Below are positions 10,708-26,700 of a DNA stretch of 64,000 nucleotides, one piece after another (position 1 is the stretch's first letter; the number at the start of each line of letters is the position of its first letter). The notes under the pieces were generated by a model. That model saw nothing but the letters and a program-made list of their open reading frames with translations. It ran no database searches and was not told the origin of the DNA. The stretch comes from Halichondria panicea (Eukaryota > Porifera > Demospongiae > Suberitida > Halichondriidae), in NCBI RefSeq assembly GCF_963675165.1, contig NC_087383.1, forward strand, positions 4,990,979 to 5,054,978. The letters run 5' to 3'. Made by a program: the position numbers and the translations under genes.

Positions 10708-13081
10708 TCATTCTGAGCTAGAGACAAACTCCTCCATTCTTTTCTTGTCCATTCTAATCGTCAGCCACTCTCGCAAACACTTTCCCCCGATACGCTCGTA
10801 CAAATCTAAGGCTTTAGTATTCCAGTTAAGCACCTGCCACACCATTCTTTGACAGTCTCTAGTCTTGGCCACCTGCATGTGTGCAGGTTAACGAGAAGCT
10901 ATATATAGCTACTTGCAAAATTTCTTTATTACCTTGGCACATTCTCTCATCAAAGCTGTACCAAGACCAATATCTGATAGTGTTGGAGTGAATATCAATA
11001 ATTGTCAATAATTATTGTCTCACTTCTGTATTGCTGTCTTACGAATACATCCTCTAGATATAACACTCGTCCCTCCCAAGTAGAGTAGTTGAAGAAGTAG
11101 AGAGCATACCCGACGAGTCTCTCATTCTTCACCATCTTTGAGCTTCGCAAATCAGGTGGAGACGTACTTTCTGCATGGGAGATGAGCTATATGTAGTTAT
11201 TGAATTCACTATAACTCATGAGATGTCACTATTATGTAGTACATTCAACTTTCTTGCGACAATGTCGGGTTACATGTACCGTACCCTCGACTCGCAAAAA
11301 TATGCGCCCACCACCCGTTTCTGCAAGAAGTCTAGGCTTATTAGAGGACTGGACGTTTAACCGCGAATGGCGAGTTTTCATTCGAATATAGGCCCACAAA
11401 TCGAGGTTGACACTTTGCTCTCTGACAGTTCTTTATTAATAGTATGAACATTTCATTGACAACAACAATGTTATAAACTAATGCATGAGTATGCATGATT
11501 AAAAGCATGACAAGGAATGAACATGAAGAAGTGGACCCTGACTCTATTCGTTGCTTGTCGATGTCAGATGCAGAAACTTCCCAAAGGTCATACTCCTACA
11601 GAGCAGCTATATCAGGTACAAAAACCAAGGCAAGGTAACCTGCAAAATTAGCCTTGTGATAACTTTCTTGGATTTTGTGTTTTCCTTTCTCAGCATATAG
11701 GACTACTTGTTCCCTGCATATATATACATCTTCAAGGGCAAACAGATCCATGCAGAGAAAGTTATATGTCTGATCTTGGTCCCACATGCAAGGAGTATAG
11801 TCTACTCTTACTAGCTACTACCTAAAACTTCCTTTCTTCAATACAATTAATGGTGAACATGTGGCATAGACTGGAAACCACTCTCTTCGCTCTGGGGACT
11901 GGAAAGTTGCCGTGTTGAGAATTATCCAGAACAAACCACAAAATGTGTAATGCGTGGGTGATATTATTTCAGCTTCGATAACAAACTAGCTGCCAGTGAT
12001 GTACTTATACTCGAGGCCGATAATATTTTGCGCCAATAATAGTTAGCATGTGGGCGGTGGCTTGAGTATTAATTTTGTGACGTTTACATTATTGTGGCAG
12101 CGTGACATTCTTCACGCACTGGGACAACTCTCAACACGGCAGCTTGCCAGTCCCTTTCTCCCGAGAGAAGGGGAGTGGTTTCCAGTCTATATGTGGCATT
12201 CAGCTACTGCACATGCTCAACTCTTTATTCTGGGTGGGCTTATAATCGAGTGAAAATACCCTCGTGCAAGAACTTCGAAGGGGATGGGCATATATTCAAG
12301 ATGAGCTTATTTTCGCAGGGTACGGTATTATTATAGGTTGGATCAGGTTCAAGTTTCTACAAAGCTACCGTATAATCTGGTTAGTAAGCGCATGCGCCTA
12401 TAGTGAAAAGAGGCCTCTATGCGCCTATTATCCAGATGCGCTTATACAACCACACCCATGACGTTTCAATGAAGCAAATCTCCATTAGCTAGCTCGATCG
12501 TTTGTCTGCAAGAAATCTATGGCCATATCTGACAGCAGTAACACAACTACTGGTAGAAGAGACTTAACATCTATAAAGAAGTGTGTATAGACCAGTTATT
12601 GGGCAGAGAACTGTGCAGAAAACCATACGCCTTCTATCAAGGCTCTTGGTCTGCTAACCAGTATGCGCTTATTAACCAAATTATACGGTATTATAATTGT
12701 GCTCATACATAATAATACTTAGCATGCATGTACCTTGTGGAACAGAATTTAACTCCGCCACCAGTAAATGGAAAAACTTCTCATCCCCAAACCCATCTCG
12801 TAAAAGTTCTGGGGAAAGAAACGTTGTGATTATCGCCACGCAAAAGTTTTCATTTTAATATTGCCTCAGTATTAAACCTCACCTTTCTCCCCAATCTTCA
12901 AGGCACAGGGTTCATTTTCATACTCAGCCAAGAGCTATTTAGAATGAAAGGGTCTATCTTATAATTATTAAATGATATTGCTTTAGGTAGCTCCCACCTG
13001 AATCATCCACAAGACACTGGGAATGTCTTCTGCTCTTGCTGGTCTGATGGTAACTGTATCTCTCCACAAATTTGAAGCCAT
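10708..13081 (-). CDS. SAT1-like diamine (spermidine/thialysine) N-acetyltransferase
   Basis: A GNAT-family enzyme transferring acetyl from acetyl-CoA to polyamines or related amines in the cytosol. Exons: 13081-12998, 12934-12883, 12808-12734, 11170-11024, 10973-10933, 10872-10708. All phases agree and give 187 residues (human SAT1 has 171). The start MASNLWRDTVTIRPARAEDI is the usual GNAT beginning; LLRDGFG, VGYALYFFNYSTWEGRVLYL and LEDVFVRQQYRN match the SAT core; RNIGLGTALM is the acetyl-CoA loop (R-x-x-G-x-A type); the C-terminal exon has VWQVLNWNTKALDLYERIGG and LREW, typical of SAT enzymes. The 1.56-kb intron 3 is much longer than the rest and holds a MITE. It is tail-to-tail with the fusion gene, whose stop is 370 bp away. 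Polyamine versus thialysine preference cannot be told from this reading. Confidence 0.88.
12366..12690. repeat. MITE with TACCGTATAATCTGG ends
   Basis: It starts TACCGTATAATCTGGTTAG and ends TTAACCAAATTATACGGTA, near-perfect inverted repeats of about 28 bp including the inner AAGCGCAT/ATGCGCTT. It is inserted in intron 3 of the SAT1-like gene. Confidence 0.8.
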
Positions 13082-14711
13082 ACTCTTACCTTTTGTCCTG
13101 TGAAGTTAGACTCATAGAGTTCATTTCAAGTCCCTGACTTCGAGGTTAAGCCCACCAAAGACCATCATGAGCGGCTTGTTCTCGAGACTAGTATCTCTGC
13201 TGAAAATATTATTGGTGAACATTAAATTTGATCCCCCCCCCCCCTGCAAAATAAACTGCAACAGACACTTATTACAGACACTAAAAATTAGGCTAGAAGT
13301 AGTCTTCAAGAGAAGTTTGCCAATTTATAGATGACCTTAATTAGCTAAGGTCAAGTGGTTCCAGCGCCTCCCAAAGTAAACATTTCGAGGGTAATTTAAA
13401 TGACCACACCCCTACAGTAAAGAGGCTTCAATACTGGATGTAAACTAATTTTCGTATTTCTGGGTCAACCTCAAAATAACCCCAGCTAATACAGTACTTC
13501 ACCCCCAAAAATTATTTCACAGGTAGATTTGTCTGCGATTTTTTATTTCACTCATTTTGACGTTGAATCTATTGCGGTACAGTTTTAATTTTCGTATGAT
13601 ATGCTCTTCATATCGCTATACGGTTATCCATAGCAATTTTAATTACTTGCAAGTGGTTTTGATTTAGCGAGTGCACATTTTTGCGATTAAATAATTATTG
13701 TAATTTGCAGAAATTAATACCTGCAAAATATTCTCACCACCATCGCACTTCGTGTTAGCAAGTAGCGCAGATCCCACCTAACTATGATGACCAGAGGAGG
13801 TCCGACACGAGTCACACGAGTACCTCGATTAGGCTAAAATTGAAGATATTGACAATGACGTCGACTCTAACAAACCTAGCGTTTAAGCTTTATGACTGAA
13901 ACTTTCCTAAACTAGATATAATTTTTATGTGCGCATGGCCCAGGACCAACGCCACTTATAAGACGAAGTAGAGTGGCCATGGACTAGTAGTGGGATAGAG
14001 AAGCCGAGGAGAGTCAACCTGAGCGGCTGCTCTAAACCACAATAGCAGACCCATCAACTACAAAGTACGTCACGCATGATTTTTATTCTATTTTACTATC
14101 ATGAGGGCGAAATTATTTTATTACCATGAGGGCGCAATGCACACGGTAGCGGTGGTGGGTGACCGTCTCATCTTCAATCGTAGGTGGGAGGGGCCACGGA
14201 TGGACCTGTGCCAGCGGCTTCACGAAAGAGAAATTTGTTAGGTGCAACCGTCACATGGTTTACTTTTTTACAGCAACAATGCAACCATTTACCATGATGC
14301 AGTGGGAATAATTGCGAGGCGGACGTGATGCATGTGGTAGCGGTGACAAGTGACTTTAATTCTTGCTATATACTGGGAGGATCGCTGTTGTGCTAGGAAT
14401 CTCCAGATTCAAAGATGCCAGCGAACATGAGATTATAAAGCGTACATATAATTATAATTATATGCACATAACTATAGACTACCTGGTATTTATAAAAGGC
14501 GGAAATTACAGAATGTGAGAAATATAATTATCAATCTGGTCATAGATCTATATAGCTACATTTAGTTATTATTGTGGACTGATATGACTAAGATTATGTA
14601 GTGTTGTACAGGTATTCCATACATGGTATAATTGTAAACAATATACAGATCTGTAGATCATGCACATTGTGCAGTTATGACAGGCTAGCCCTACAGTCAG
14701 TCAGTTTGCAC
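13082..14711. other. Intergenic stretch with decayed repeats
   Basis: No gene is supported between the SAT1-like start and the EMI/FN3 receptor. It contains a run of ten C (near 13232-13243), scattered AATTTTCG-type fragments of the TAGCGSG MITE family around 13440-13620, and one GAGGAGGTCCGAC motif near 13794 that resembles the terminus of the element at 59119-59230. The promoter of the receptor gene should lie toward the right end. Confidence 0.5.
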
Positions 14712-14732
14712 ATGCAGAGTATAATAGCAACT

Positions 14733-17700
14733 ATGAGATTGAAGCTCCTCTTTGCAGCTATACTGGTGTGTGTACTGCCTTATGTTGCTTGCCAGACAGG
14801 GTGAGTTTATAAGAAATATTAAATATTGTATACTGAGTATCTACAAGTTACGTTTATATTCTATATACAGAGTGTGCTATGGACGGACCTCTACCCGGAG
14901 GCGCTCTGTCACCTACAGTCAGGGGCACTATAGTACACAGTATAACTGTGGGTGGTGGGGTTGGGGTAGATGTCAAAGGTATGGACTATAACTGTGTTGA
15001 TGTACTGGCACTATATCTAATATGTTTTTTCAGGGCGCATACTAGACGAAATAGCCGAGAGACTTACTATACTGTGTATATGAGTCAAAGAAAGTGCTGT
15101 TCTGGTTACAGAGATGTTCGGGGGCGGTGCATGCGTAAGTTCATACCGTATAGAAGATTCTCTGTGCCAAATCCTAGAAATGTTCATAACCAACAAATTT
15201 TTTAATTATACTAACTGAATAGGACTCGTTTGATTACCATTAATTACACTTCATGTAGCTGTGTGCAGCTCTGGCTGCTACAATGGTGGCACCTGTATTT
15301 CTCCATATACCTGCTCGTGTGCTCGAGGTTGGATAGGAAGGAGTTGCTCACAAGGTATGTAAACACCATAATTATATCGTAGCTAATAATTTTTGAGGGC
15401 CAATATTTTTGTGGATTTCGTGGATTTCACCGTGTTCAATAAAAAACAAAACAGCTATCCTATGCAAAATTCATAAAAATAACCCTCCTACTATACGTAT
15501 GTTGTGGAGTTCCTTCATATACCCACCACACTGTTATAACGGTGCCTGATACTAAAAGATGGCTTGTGAATATTATTTTGTGAACACAATCGTTGCCATT
15601 ATCAGGTGCTGAGAACAGCACTGCCTGTAGTAATTAAGTTCCTTAAGTGGAACAATACTGCTTGTTAAAACTAATTTACCGGAATTCATTTCACAATGTA
15701 CCTGAAAGCCTTACTAGTGGAAAGGCAGCCAGTAAGTTCTTTAAGTGAACAATACTGTTTAATTGTTCACTCTAATTAATGAGTAAACTAATTTACCGGA
15801 ATTCATTTCACAATGTACCTTACTAGTGGAAAGACAGCCACATATCTGTGCATTAACACATGACATTCTAGCTTGATTTAAAGGCCTGAAGTTAAGGCTA
15901 TAGGCGCATGCCCCCCATGACATTTTTAGACAATCTCAGATCAGTGTATAAGAGCCTAAGGGTGAACACAGAGCTCCCTCCTAAAAGAAGCCCTGATATG
16001 TGTGATAAGAACCGGGTCCAACAGTCAGTAGCCAAGAAACCCAGTATTTTTGATAAAATATTGTTTCTGCATGAGCTTAATTGAATTTGTTTAACGATCG
16101 AATGTATGTTTTATTGTTTGGGAAGTAGCTGTGAACGAACTATAATTATAAGCCTATAATAATTATTGTTCCACAGAATGTAAGTTACAGTTGACATTGT
16201 AATAATTACAGACACCTCACTGATACAATGCTGTACGTATACAGATATCAATGAGTGTACAAATGGACAGAACAACTGTGGAACTATACAATACTCAATA
16301 TGCCAAAATACCAATGGAGGATATCGATGCAACTGCCTCTTTGGGACCTCCAGTGCTCGCCCATGTACAGGTTCGCCCAATTAATTGGCATGTAAATTTT
16401 ATCTACAGTGAATGTACAGTTCCACCAAACCCTTTATCACCCCGGAATTTCCGAGTGTCATCCTTAAGCAGTACATCGGCTACAGTGAATTGGCAAGCTC
16501 CAGTTATGCAAACAAATAACGGAATATCTGGGTACAAGCTGGTTTTGAGAGAGCAAAAGTTTGGACAACGAGATGTGACTAAAAATGTTGCTGCAAACCG
16601 TCTATCGTATGCATTCTCTGGACTAGAAGAATTCAATACCTATGAAGTACAAATCAAGTCAGTGAGTGTTTTTACCTTCGAGTCATCTCTCGTATCTATC
16701 TCATTGACAACAATGGAAGCAGGTGTGTGCATACAATCGTATTGTATAAATGAGTATTTGGCATTGTGTCAATACTATACACATTATTTTAGATGGTCTC
16801 ATGTCAGTATATTATTATACACGTACACAGCACCAGCATCACCTCCTGGCTCACTGTCTGGCAGCAGTCATGGTTCGAATGCACTCTCCCTTTCTTGGAG
16901 GTCTGTGTCCCCTATAGATATAAATGGCCGACTGAATTGCTATGAGATTGACATAATGGAGGTGGAGACTGGGCGACAGTTTCAAACTACTTCATCCTCC
17001 ACTGGCAAAACGATAGTCTCTCTTCATCCCTACTATGTTTACAAGTGTAGAGTGGCCGCGGTAACCATTGCAAGAGGGCCATACACTCAGTACATCAACA
17101 TTAGAACTGATGAGAGTGGTGAGTTACTAAGAAATTGTATACTGAATAGCGCGAAACTTTTGGGGGTTTAATTTTCACTGTTTTCGAGGGTTAGCAATTC
17201 TACGAAAAATTTTCACCGAGCACAGCTAGTGGCAGATACAATGTCATTGACAAGTCGCGATTTATTCATTTCTACATAAATTAAGTTCCTCAAAAATTTC
17301 GCGCTATACCGTAATTTACTTCCACAAACCTTCAAATTTGCAGTTTATACCAGATAGATTTATGTATACTATTTACAATTATTTTGGGTTCAAAAATTGC
17401 ATGGATATCATGCATATAGAGTCCCAGCGATGCACTTAGTTCCTATTCCTAAATGTATAGCACCAAGTGCGCCCCCGGGGAATATTCAAGCCACCGCTAC
17501 TACTACATCTATAACAGTCACATGGGTTCCACCTGACTCTACCTATCGCAATGGTATTATTCGTCGATATAAACTTAATCTCATTGAGAACGAAACAATG
17601 ACCCACTACGAGAAAGAGTACACTGGAACAAGAGCTGTTATTGTAGGGAAACATCCATTTTACACATACCACTTCAATATCTCAGCTGTAACAGTTGCTG

Positions 17701-20700
17701 CTGGACCATACAGTATGCCAAATGTTATCAGACTCCAAGAAACAGGTAATAATAATAATTACAGTAATAATAAGTACAGCAACTTAAATTAAGCAGCGAT
17801 CTGTTAACGGTAACGTAGAATTTGTAACATACCGTAATACCTTGATTTAAAGCGACACTTTTTACGAAACCAGAGGTCGCTTCTTTTGGAGGTTGAAAAA
17901 TTATATTGAAGTCCTGGTGTCGCATATTTATAGGGTAGCATCTAATTATAGAGGTAACTAGCTCTACAGAGTCTACTTGTCTCGATTTCAGGCCGCTTAT
18001 AAACACTGATTTTCCAGTGGGCTACAATCGAGGCTGGGGAGTAGCTACATTTACGAATGCGACATTATAAAAAATAATTGTCAACGCAGCTGTCGCTATT
18101 TTTAGAGGTCAGAAAATTGCTGAAGCTCCAGGGTGTCGCATAATTATAAATCGAGGTATTACGTTACACCTCATAAATGATTGCTATGTTTACATTAGTA
18201 GGTAATTAACAGTTTAACAGTATAATATAGTTATCGACTCTCGACTTATACAGCTCCAACAGCTGCACCTCAGTTTGTCAGTGGTATTGCAGTTAATCCG
18301 ACAACAATCTCTCTCGAATGGTCTCCTCCCCCAAAACAACACTGGAATGGTATTATTCGAAGGTACAAAGTCAGTGTTTTGGAGAGAGAGTCTGGCTCAA
18401 TACTCGAAGACTCCACAACTCGACTCACAACAACTATACAATCACTCCATCCAGATTATAGCTACGTATGTAAAGTTGCTGCAATTACTGTTGCTGAGGG
18501 CGTTTATTCCAGAACAGTAATAGTTTCAACTCCTATCTCAAGTAAGAAAACATCTATATGCATGAAAGGTCTTATCATGTAACGTTTCAGCCCCCAGTGC
18601 ACCACCAAGGAACATTGATTTGACACCACAAGGTCCTCGTACCTTGCTCATAAGTTGGGACCCACCACTGCTTGAGAATAGAAATGGTCCAATCATCGGA
18701 TTCACAGTGAACATTACAGATAGTATTGGACACATTCAAGTGCACACAACCAATACAACTTTACAGCAAAGATCGCTTTACCCATATACAACCTATAGGG
18801 TATTCATAGCTGCTATAACTGAAGTAGGAGCAGGTCCATACAGTGTTGCAAGGGAAATTGAAATGCCTGAAGATGGTAAGCGATGTTGAATGTGTGGTTG
18901 TGCATATTCTAATTTATTTGGCCTTTTGCGTGCAGTACCGTCTGAGCCTGTTCATCCAAGTGCAACTACTGTCATCGGAAATCCATATCAGTTGGCAATT
19001 ACTTGGCAACCACCTCTTGAGCCCAATGGAATTTTGACCGTCTACAATATATACTGTCTGCCAACTCTTGGTTATGACATGAAAGTCATTACTGTTGGAG
19101 CAAGGATCAATCATTCCAGCCTGTTTCCTGGCCTCAGACCATACACTGTGTACAACTGTTTCGTTTCGTGCAATACTTCAGCAGGAGAAAGTAACGTTAG
19201 TCAATCTGTTTCTGCCAGGACTGACGAGTCAAGTAAGTTGGAACGTACCTATTTGTATTTTATATGATTGTACTTAAATGCAGCTCCAGAAGATGCACCC
19301 AATCAACTTGCAGCTTTTTCCAACATATCCGATACCATTTCTCTAAGCTGGAAGGAACCAACCATTCCAAATGGGCCAATTATTTCATACACTGTGACTC
19401 ACAATGAGACAGACACGAACGTAACACAAGTGGTTGTTGACTCTACTCAGCTTGAAATAACAGGATTAATACCATTCACTTTCTATACAGTTATTATATA
19501 CGCTTCAACAAGAATTGGTGATGGGCCTTCTGCGTCAACAACAATACAATCTGCTGAGTCGAGTAAGTTTATTGATAATTATTTCAGTGCATGTATAAAC
19601 TAATATTTACCTTCATAATTATAATAGATCCTGGCGCTCCACCTCAAAACATTGCTGTTTCTGTCGTTAGCTCCACTAACACTGTAGTGTCTTGGCTTCC
19701 TCCAGACCCGGAAAATAGAAATGGAATCATAACACATTATAGGATTGTGCTTACAGACGAGGACTTTAATGTCAGTGGGGCTATCATTACAGTTACCGGC
19801 ACAAAGTATACCTTCAAAACCCTTGAAGAGTTTGTTAGATATTCCTTTACGATTACTGCTGCTACTAGTGCTGGATTGGGTCCATTTTCGGAACGTCTTA
19901 ATTTTACAACGTTTGAAGCTAGTAAGAACACAATCACTAACCTGAACCATTACATATAACTATACCTAAATTTTTGCAGTCCCTTCCGCACCTCCCCAGT
20001 CTGTCCACGGTGTTTTTCACTCCTCAACAGTAATACAGTTTTCTTGGTCACCTCCACCTCCTCTGGATGTAAATGGCGTAATCAAGTATTATGTAGCTGA
20101 AGTGACAGAAAGGTACACAGGAAAATCATGGACTTTCTTTGCTGTGGACTCTCTGGTATACATTGGCTCTCTCCACCCTTACTATCTATATGACTGTGCT
20201 GTTGCTGCCCATACAATCGGAAGTGGTCCTTACTCGGACACTTTGACAATACAGACTGATGAGGAGGGTAGGTTAACAATAAAAACACACACACTAAAAT
20301 GAGATTAATCATCGTTAACTTATGCAGCCCCAAGTGTTTCTCCTACTATTTTGACCGCATCAGTTACATCTCATTCAATTAGATTATCAGTATCTCCACC
20401 TTCATTCGAGAGCACCAATGGTTTGCTAAGATACTATTCAATGAGTGTAGTTGAAACTAAAACTGGTGAAGAGTATGTTGTAGTTTCGGCAAACACGACG
20501 ATTACTATGATCAGTGGACTACATCCAGATTACACCTACATCTGTTCAGTTGCTGCGTACACAATTGGACTTGGGCCTTACAGCGACACAATAACAGTGA
20601 CCCTTGAAGAAGCAAGTAAGTACCTTATAGGGGGTATAAACTTTTGCGGAAAGACAGTTAATTTTTGCGGAATAGCAGCCTTTTTGCAGCATGCATACAT

Positions 20701-23700
20701 GCGATATTAAATCCGTAGGTATAAATCTTCGCGGTACATGCTTAATATAAGCGAAAACCGCGAACATTATTCAATATCTGCATAATTATGTACGACTGAT
20801 ATTGAATGTACTCATTCTGTTAATATAATTGTATCTAGAGCCAACAGGACCACCATTGAACATATCTGGATACTCAACTGGATCAGAAAGTATACACGTA
20901 ATGTGGGGTCCACCATTATCTGAGTTACAAAATGGAGCAATACGATATTACATTGTGTCTGTCACTGAATTGAAAACAGGAGCTTTGAGGAATCACACAA
21001 CCTCCACTGCAGAGATTAACATAGCCTCTCTCCATCCATACTACAGCTATGCAATCAATGTAGCTGCTGCGACCATTGGCCCTGGGCCATTCTCCACTGA
21101 AATCACAATTCAAACGGAGGAAGATGGTGAGTTTAATCAGTAGATCATAACTATTGGGTCTAAAATCGTATATTTATCTGTATAGTTCCGACAGCACCAG
21201 CTGGGAACGTCACAGTAGTTGCAGTATCTTATAAATCAGTCGAGTTGTCGTGGGACCCTCCGCCTCTTGAACATCAGAATGGAGTAATTATGGGATATAA
21301 TGCCACAATCGAAGAAACAAAATCAGGGAAAATATTCACAATTATTGTGCACAGTCCAAACGTGATAGTGGAAAGCTTGAAAGCACACACTACTTATGAA
21401 GTCACTGTGACATCTTACACTCTGGTTGGCGCTGGTCCAAGAAGCAGAGGACTTATTGTCACAACTGATCAGACAGGTATAACAGCTTGCAGAATTTATT
21501 ATAATCGTAATCTTGTAGATCTACAATTGTAGCAGCACAAATTTGCATTTCAGTTGCTTTATCGCCATAGTGCCAATTGCAACTCATGGCGAGGCTAACA
21601 TTACGGTAATGTGCAGTCTATAGGACTTCAACTAGATCGTCCATTGATTACCACAGACCCATACATGCGTGTTGTGCAATTCAAAATGCTATCTAATAAT
21701 CTAATAATTATTATTTGCAGCACCATCATCAGCTCCAGTGAATATGACAATTTCAGATATCAAATCTACAGAATTTCTGCTCACTTGGACTGCACCACCG
21801 TATGAATCACACAATGGCATAATTACTGAATATGTAGTCAACATCACAGAAGTGGAAACTGGTGACATGTACAAACTTGTCTCACAGACAGCGTCCATCA
21901 TAGTTCAATCACTCCATGCATTTTACTCTTACGAGTGCACTGTGTCTGCAGTAACTGTTGCGGAGGGGCCATATACAGAGGCGGTCACTGCCAGAACGCT
22001 GGAAGATGGTATGTGTGATACTCTGTTTATAGCTTCACATAATTATTGATTTGCAATAGTTGTATTTGCAACATATACGTTTTTTGTATAGCTCCAGATG
22101 GATATCCAAAAAATGTGTCAGTTGGAAACATCAGTTCTGAGTCAGTTATTCTCACTTGGGATCCTCCTCAATATTCAGAGAGGAATGGAGTGATAAACCG
22201 TTACGATATTAACTTGACTGATGCTGAACTGGAAACAATAGCTCAGATTGTTACTACTTCTGCTTACATTGAGATTTCTAGTCTAAGTCCCTTTACAACC
22301 TACTTTACTTTTGTGTCTGCTTCAACTAGTGCTGGAATGGGTCCATTTGGAACTTCTTTGTCATTTACAACACTAGAAGATGGTGAGCTGTGTGTACAAT
22401 GTGTGTGGTGTGTATATGATAATACTATGATGTTGACAATACACGCGCAGCACCAGCATCAGCTCCAACACTCCTCTCCAGTAATGCGAGTGATTCAAAA
22501 ACCATTTATCTTTCTTGGAGTCCTCCAAAACCAACCTACCACAATGGAATTATAAGGGAATATCATACTGAGATCCTTGAAGTTGAGACAGGCATGATAT
22601 TCTACCACATCACTTCATCTACCTATATAAGAATATCCTCACTTCACGCTGACTACACATATGAATGGTCTGTAGCAGCAGTGACGGTTGCTGCAGGCCC
22701 TAAAAGTTACACAGTGAGTGTAAAAACTCCTGAAGATGGTAAGTGGCTAAGTGTACAATAGAAGAAAAACACGGGCCTGACCATTGGTGTAAAAGGAATT
22801 GTTGGCGAGATGTTTAAAACTGTTGTTGTTCTTTCCTGTAGTTCCGACTGGGTACCCACAAAACATTGAAGTAACTAATGTTACTACGACCATGATAGAT
22901 CTACAATGGAACCCACCACTCACTCATGAGCAGAATGGGGTAATCACTGGGTACAAAATTAAGGTTCAGAAAATTGAGACCAATTCAAACTGGACTACTC
23001 TCACCACTGAATCGAGGACGGTATCTATCACCCAATTAGAAGCTCACACTGTGTATATGATAGTAATCGCAGCAACAACACTACCAGGAGGAGGCCCATA
23101 CAGCCCTATACTGACTGCCCTAACACAAGAAGATGGTGAGGGGATATCATATTAAATTTTGATTTAGTGGTTAAACCAGTAAGTTTCAATATGGAAAAAA
23201 AATCTCTGTCTTACAGAATTCGTGGCATTGTTCATTACGAACACATCACCACAATTATCACCTTAATTTTTCAGCTCCTGACAGCCACCCAACTAATCTA
23301 ACTGGATACTCAATCAACTCCACCTATATTTTCTTGGACTGGGATCAACCACCAGAGGAGAAATTAAATGGAATTTTGAGGCAATACAAGATTAACATCA
23401 CAGAGGATATCACTGGGAAAAGATTACAATTCATAACGGGACCATACCCCACGGAAATAACTGTTGGTCCTCTTCACCCTGATTACACATACCACTGCAC
23501 AGTAGTAGCATACACTGTAGGAGAAGGTCCACATACCAGCATTCTACCAATACGCACTAAAGAGGATGGTGAGTCCGGTATTGTCATAACGCTCACGCAC
23601 CATTCTTTAAAATTTGGTTTTGGTATTTTTATTATATTTAAATAAAGAATTCTTATAATTTTAGTCATATACTGTTCCTTTGTTCCCAAGGTTCCTTATA

Positions 23701-26700
23701 GATCTAGGTATAAAGTGTAATTGCTGTTATGGCCCACTAGAGTGTATTTGTAACCTATAGATTGGACGGGTTATATCCCAGTTCGCGGTCACAGTATAAT
23801 TATACTTGTCACAAAATCTGAGTTTCAATTATCTCTATAGCAATAGAATACTTATTATAATTATACGTACAGCCCCTTTGAGTGGACCAACAAATGTTAC
23901 GGCTGGTGCTCTTGGTTCAAGAACAATATCTATAAGCTGGCTTCCTCCTCCTGTTGATGAACGAAATGGTCTCATTCGAGCTTACCTTGTGATTGTAAGT
24001 TTTACTGGTGGAAACGAAACTTTTGTTCTCTCAGCAGATATGCGCTCAACTAACATCTCTGGACTTCAAGCATACACCGTCTACGAGTGTAGCATTCATG
24101 CCGTCACTGTAAGCACTGGACCACCCACACGAGTTACAGTCAAAACAGAAGAAGATGGTATGTGAATACCAGTATGTAACTATCGTGTTATAATTATATC
24201 ACCTATTCCCTGTTGTATGTAGCTCCAACAAGCCCACCAGCAGATATTAACATAGAGGCATTGAATTCAATTACTTTCCAACTGTCATGGGCTCCACCAG
24301 CTCATATAAATGGGATAATAAGGAAATACATAATAAATGTAACCGAGGTGGAAACGCACAGCGAAATGAAACTGGTTTCATTAGAATTAACTAACACTGT
24401 ACAGCCCCTTCACCCATTTTATCACTACAAGTGCACACTATCAGCAGTAACTATAGCACCAGGACCTTGGTCAAAGCCAATTATCATACAATTGCCAGAA
24501 GCAGGTGAGCCCAATCTCATAAATTTAGACAAGTGTGTGCATGTGTTTTGTAATAATAGCTCCAAGTCTTACACCTACTGATGTTACTGTTATGGCTACA
24601 ACATCATCATCAATCTCATTTTACTGGAAAAGTCCTCCTGCCTATGCCATTAACGGCATCATCAGAAGCTACTATTTGACATTGACCGAAGAAAATACAG
24701 GAAAGCACTTGCATATAACGGCAAAGTCCCCACCTCAAATATTCGAAGTGTTGCATTCTTTCTACAATTACACCTTGCAAATCGCTGCTTTTACAGTTGA
24801 GGTTGGCCCTTACTCAGACCCTGTCACTGTAACCACCTTGGAAGACTGTAAGTACACCTTTACATACATGTACATAATACAAGCAATATGAACTGCAGCA
24901 ACGATAATACCCGTATTTCAGATCCCACAGGGTCACCATTAAATGTAAACTCGAAGATTTGTTCATCAAAAAGTATCCAGGTGAACTGGGAGCCACCAGA
25001 AGGAATAAAGCAAAATGGTATCATCACATCATACGTGATTCAAATAATGAGCCCCACAGAAAGAAGGAAAATAATATCCAATGTTACAAATGTGGACATA
25101 TTTAACCTTTCACCATACACCACATACTCTGTGTTTGTGTCTGCGGTCAACAGTGTAGGAAAAGGGCCATTCACATTGCCAGTGACTGTTACAACACTAG
25201 AGGACGGTAAGCATGCAGAACAATGAATGATGTAAACTATCTATCTTTTCTTACAGCACCCGCTGCAGCCCCAGAATCACTTGCTGTGACAGATATTACA
25301 TCAAAAAGCGTCAAACTTTCATGGTTGCCTCCTCAAAAAGAACTTACAAATGGAGTTATCAGAAACTATGTCATTGAAATACAAGAAACAAATACTGGGA
25401 TGAACTTCTCTCTTAAAACCAGTGTACACTTAACGCATGTGGTTGGTGATTTGCATCCCTACTATACGTACCGTTTTTCGATTTATGCAGTAACAGTTTC
25501 AACTGGACCGTTGACAACGCCACTAATTGCCACAACACTTGAAAGTAGTGAGTTGCCAAGAGCAAAATTGTAGCAAAACCTTGATATCAAATTTGTGCAC
25601 TTATTAAAGCAGTTACATGATTGTAATTACCCATGCTCATACATGTACGTAGTTCCCACTGGGTCACCACAACAAGTAAATGCCACAGTTCTGGATTCTA
25701 CTTCACTTGAACTTTATTGGGATGCACCACCAGCAGATGAACAAAACGGAAATATTAATCACTATCGTATTACTGCAACAGCAGTAGACACGGGACAAAT
25801 GTTTGAGGTTAAAACAACCGATGATTGTACATCACAAGCAATACGATCTCTGCACCCTTTCTTCACTTATCAGTTCATAGTTGCTGCCGCAACGAAAGTG
25901 GGTAAAGGACCCCATAGTGCTATATATCAAATACAGCAGCCAGAAGATGGTAAGTTAGGGTAGAAAATGTATGAGCGTAATTAACCTCATAATCTATATT
26001 TTCTTTGTTTCTCCACACAGTGCCATCATCAGCTCCACTGGGTCTCACTGGTGATTCACTGAATTCCACAGCAATATTTCTGGAATGGAAACCTCCAACT
26101 CATCGAAAAAGAAATGGCCTGATAACCTCATACACAGTCCGAATACAAGACGTGTTCACTAACAACTCAAATATCTTATTGCACAGCAGTCTTCATCTGA
26201 TTGTTCCCTCACTGCACCCATTCCACCAGTACACATTTGATGTCGCAGCTAATACTTCAGTAGGAAGGGGTCCTTTTAGCACTCCTATCACAATCAGAAC
26301 ACTAGAAGATGGTAAGTCACTTTTCATAACATTGCTTTGCAAGAACAATTACTACTAATGTCTTTTGTTGCTCAGCTCCATCTGCTCCTCCACGGAATGT
26401 TGAAGTGACATTCGTTAACTCGAGCTCAATTAGAATAAGATGGACAAGTCCAGCAGTTGTGAACAAAAATGGATTGATACGTTACTACATTATCAAATTC
26501 ACAAGTTTGAGTGACAATAAAACAGTGAACTACAACGCTAGCTCTGCTGACAAGGAGATAACTGGCTTGGGTGCTTATAAAACATACATTTTTCGTATTG
26601 CGGCATTCACTACTGCAACCGGCCCATTCAGTGACACAATTAAGCTACAAACCTTACAAGATGGTTCGTTAACTACATATATACATGCATCTGTATCCTG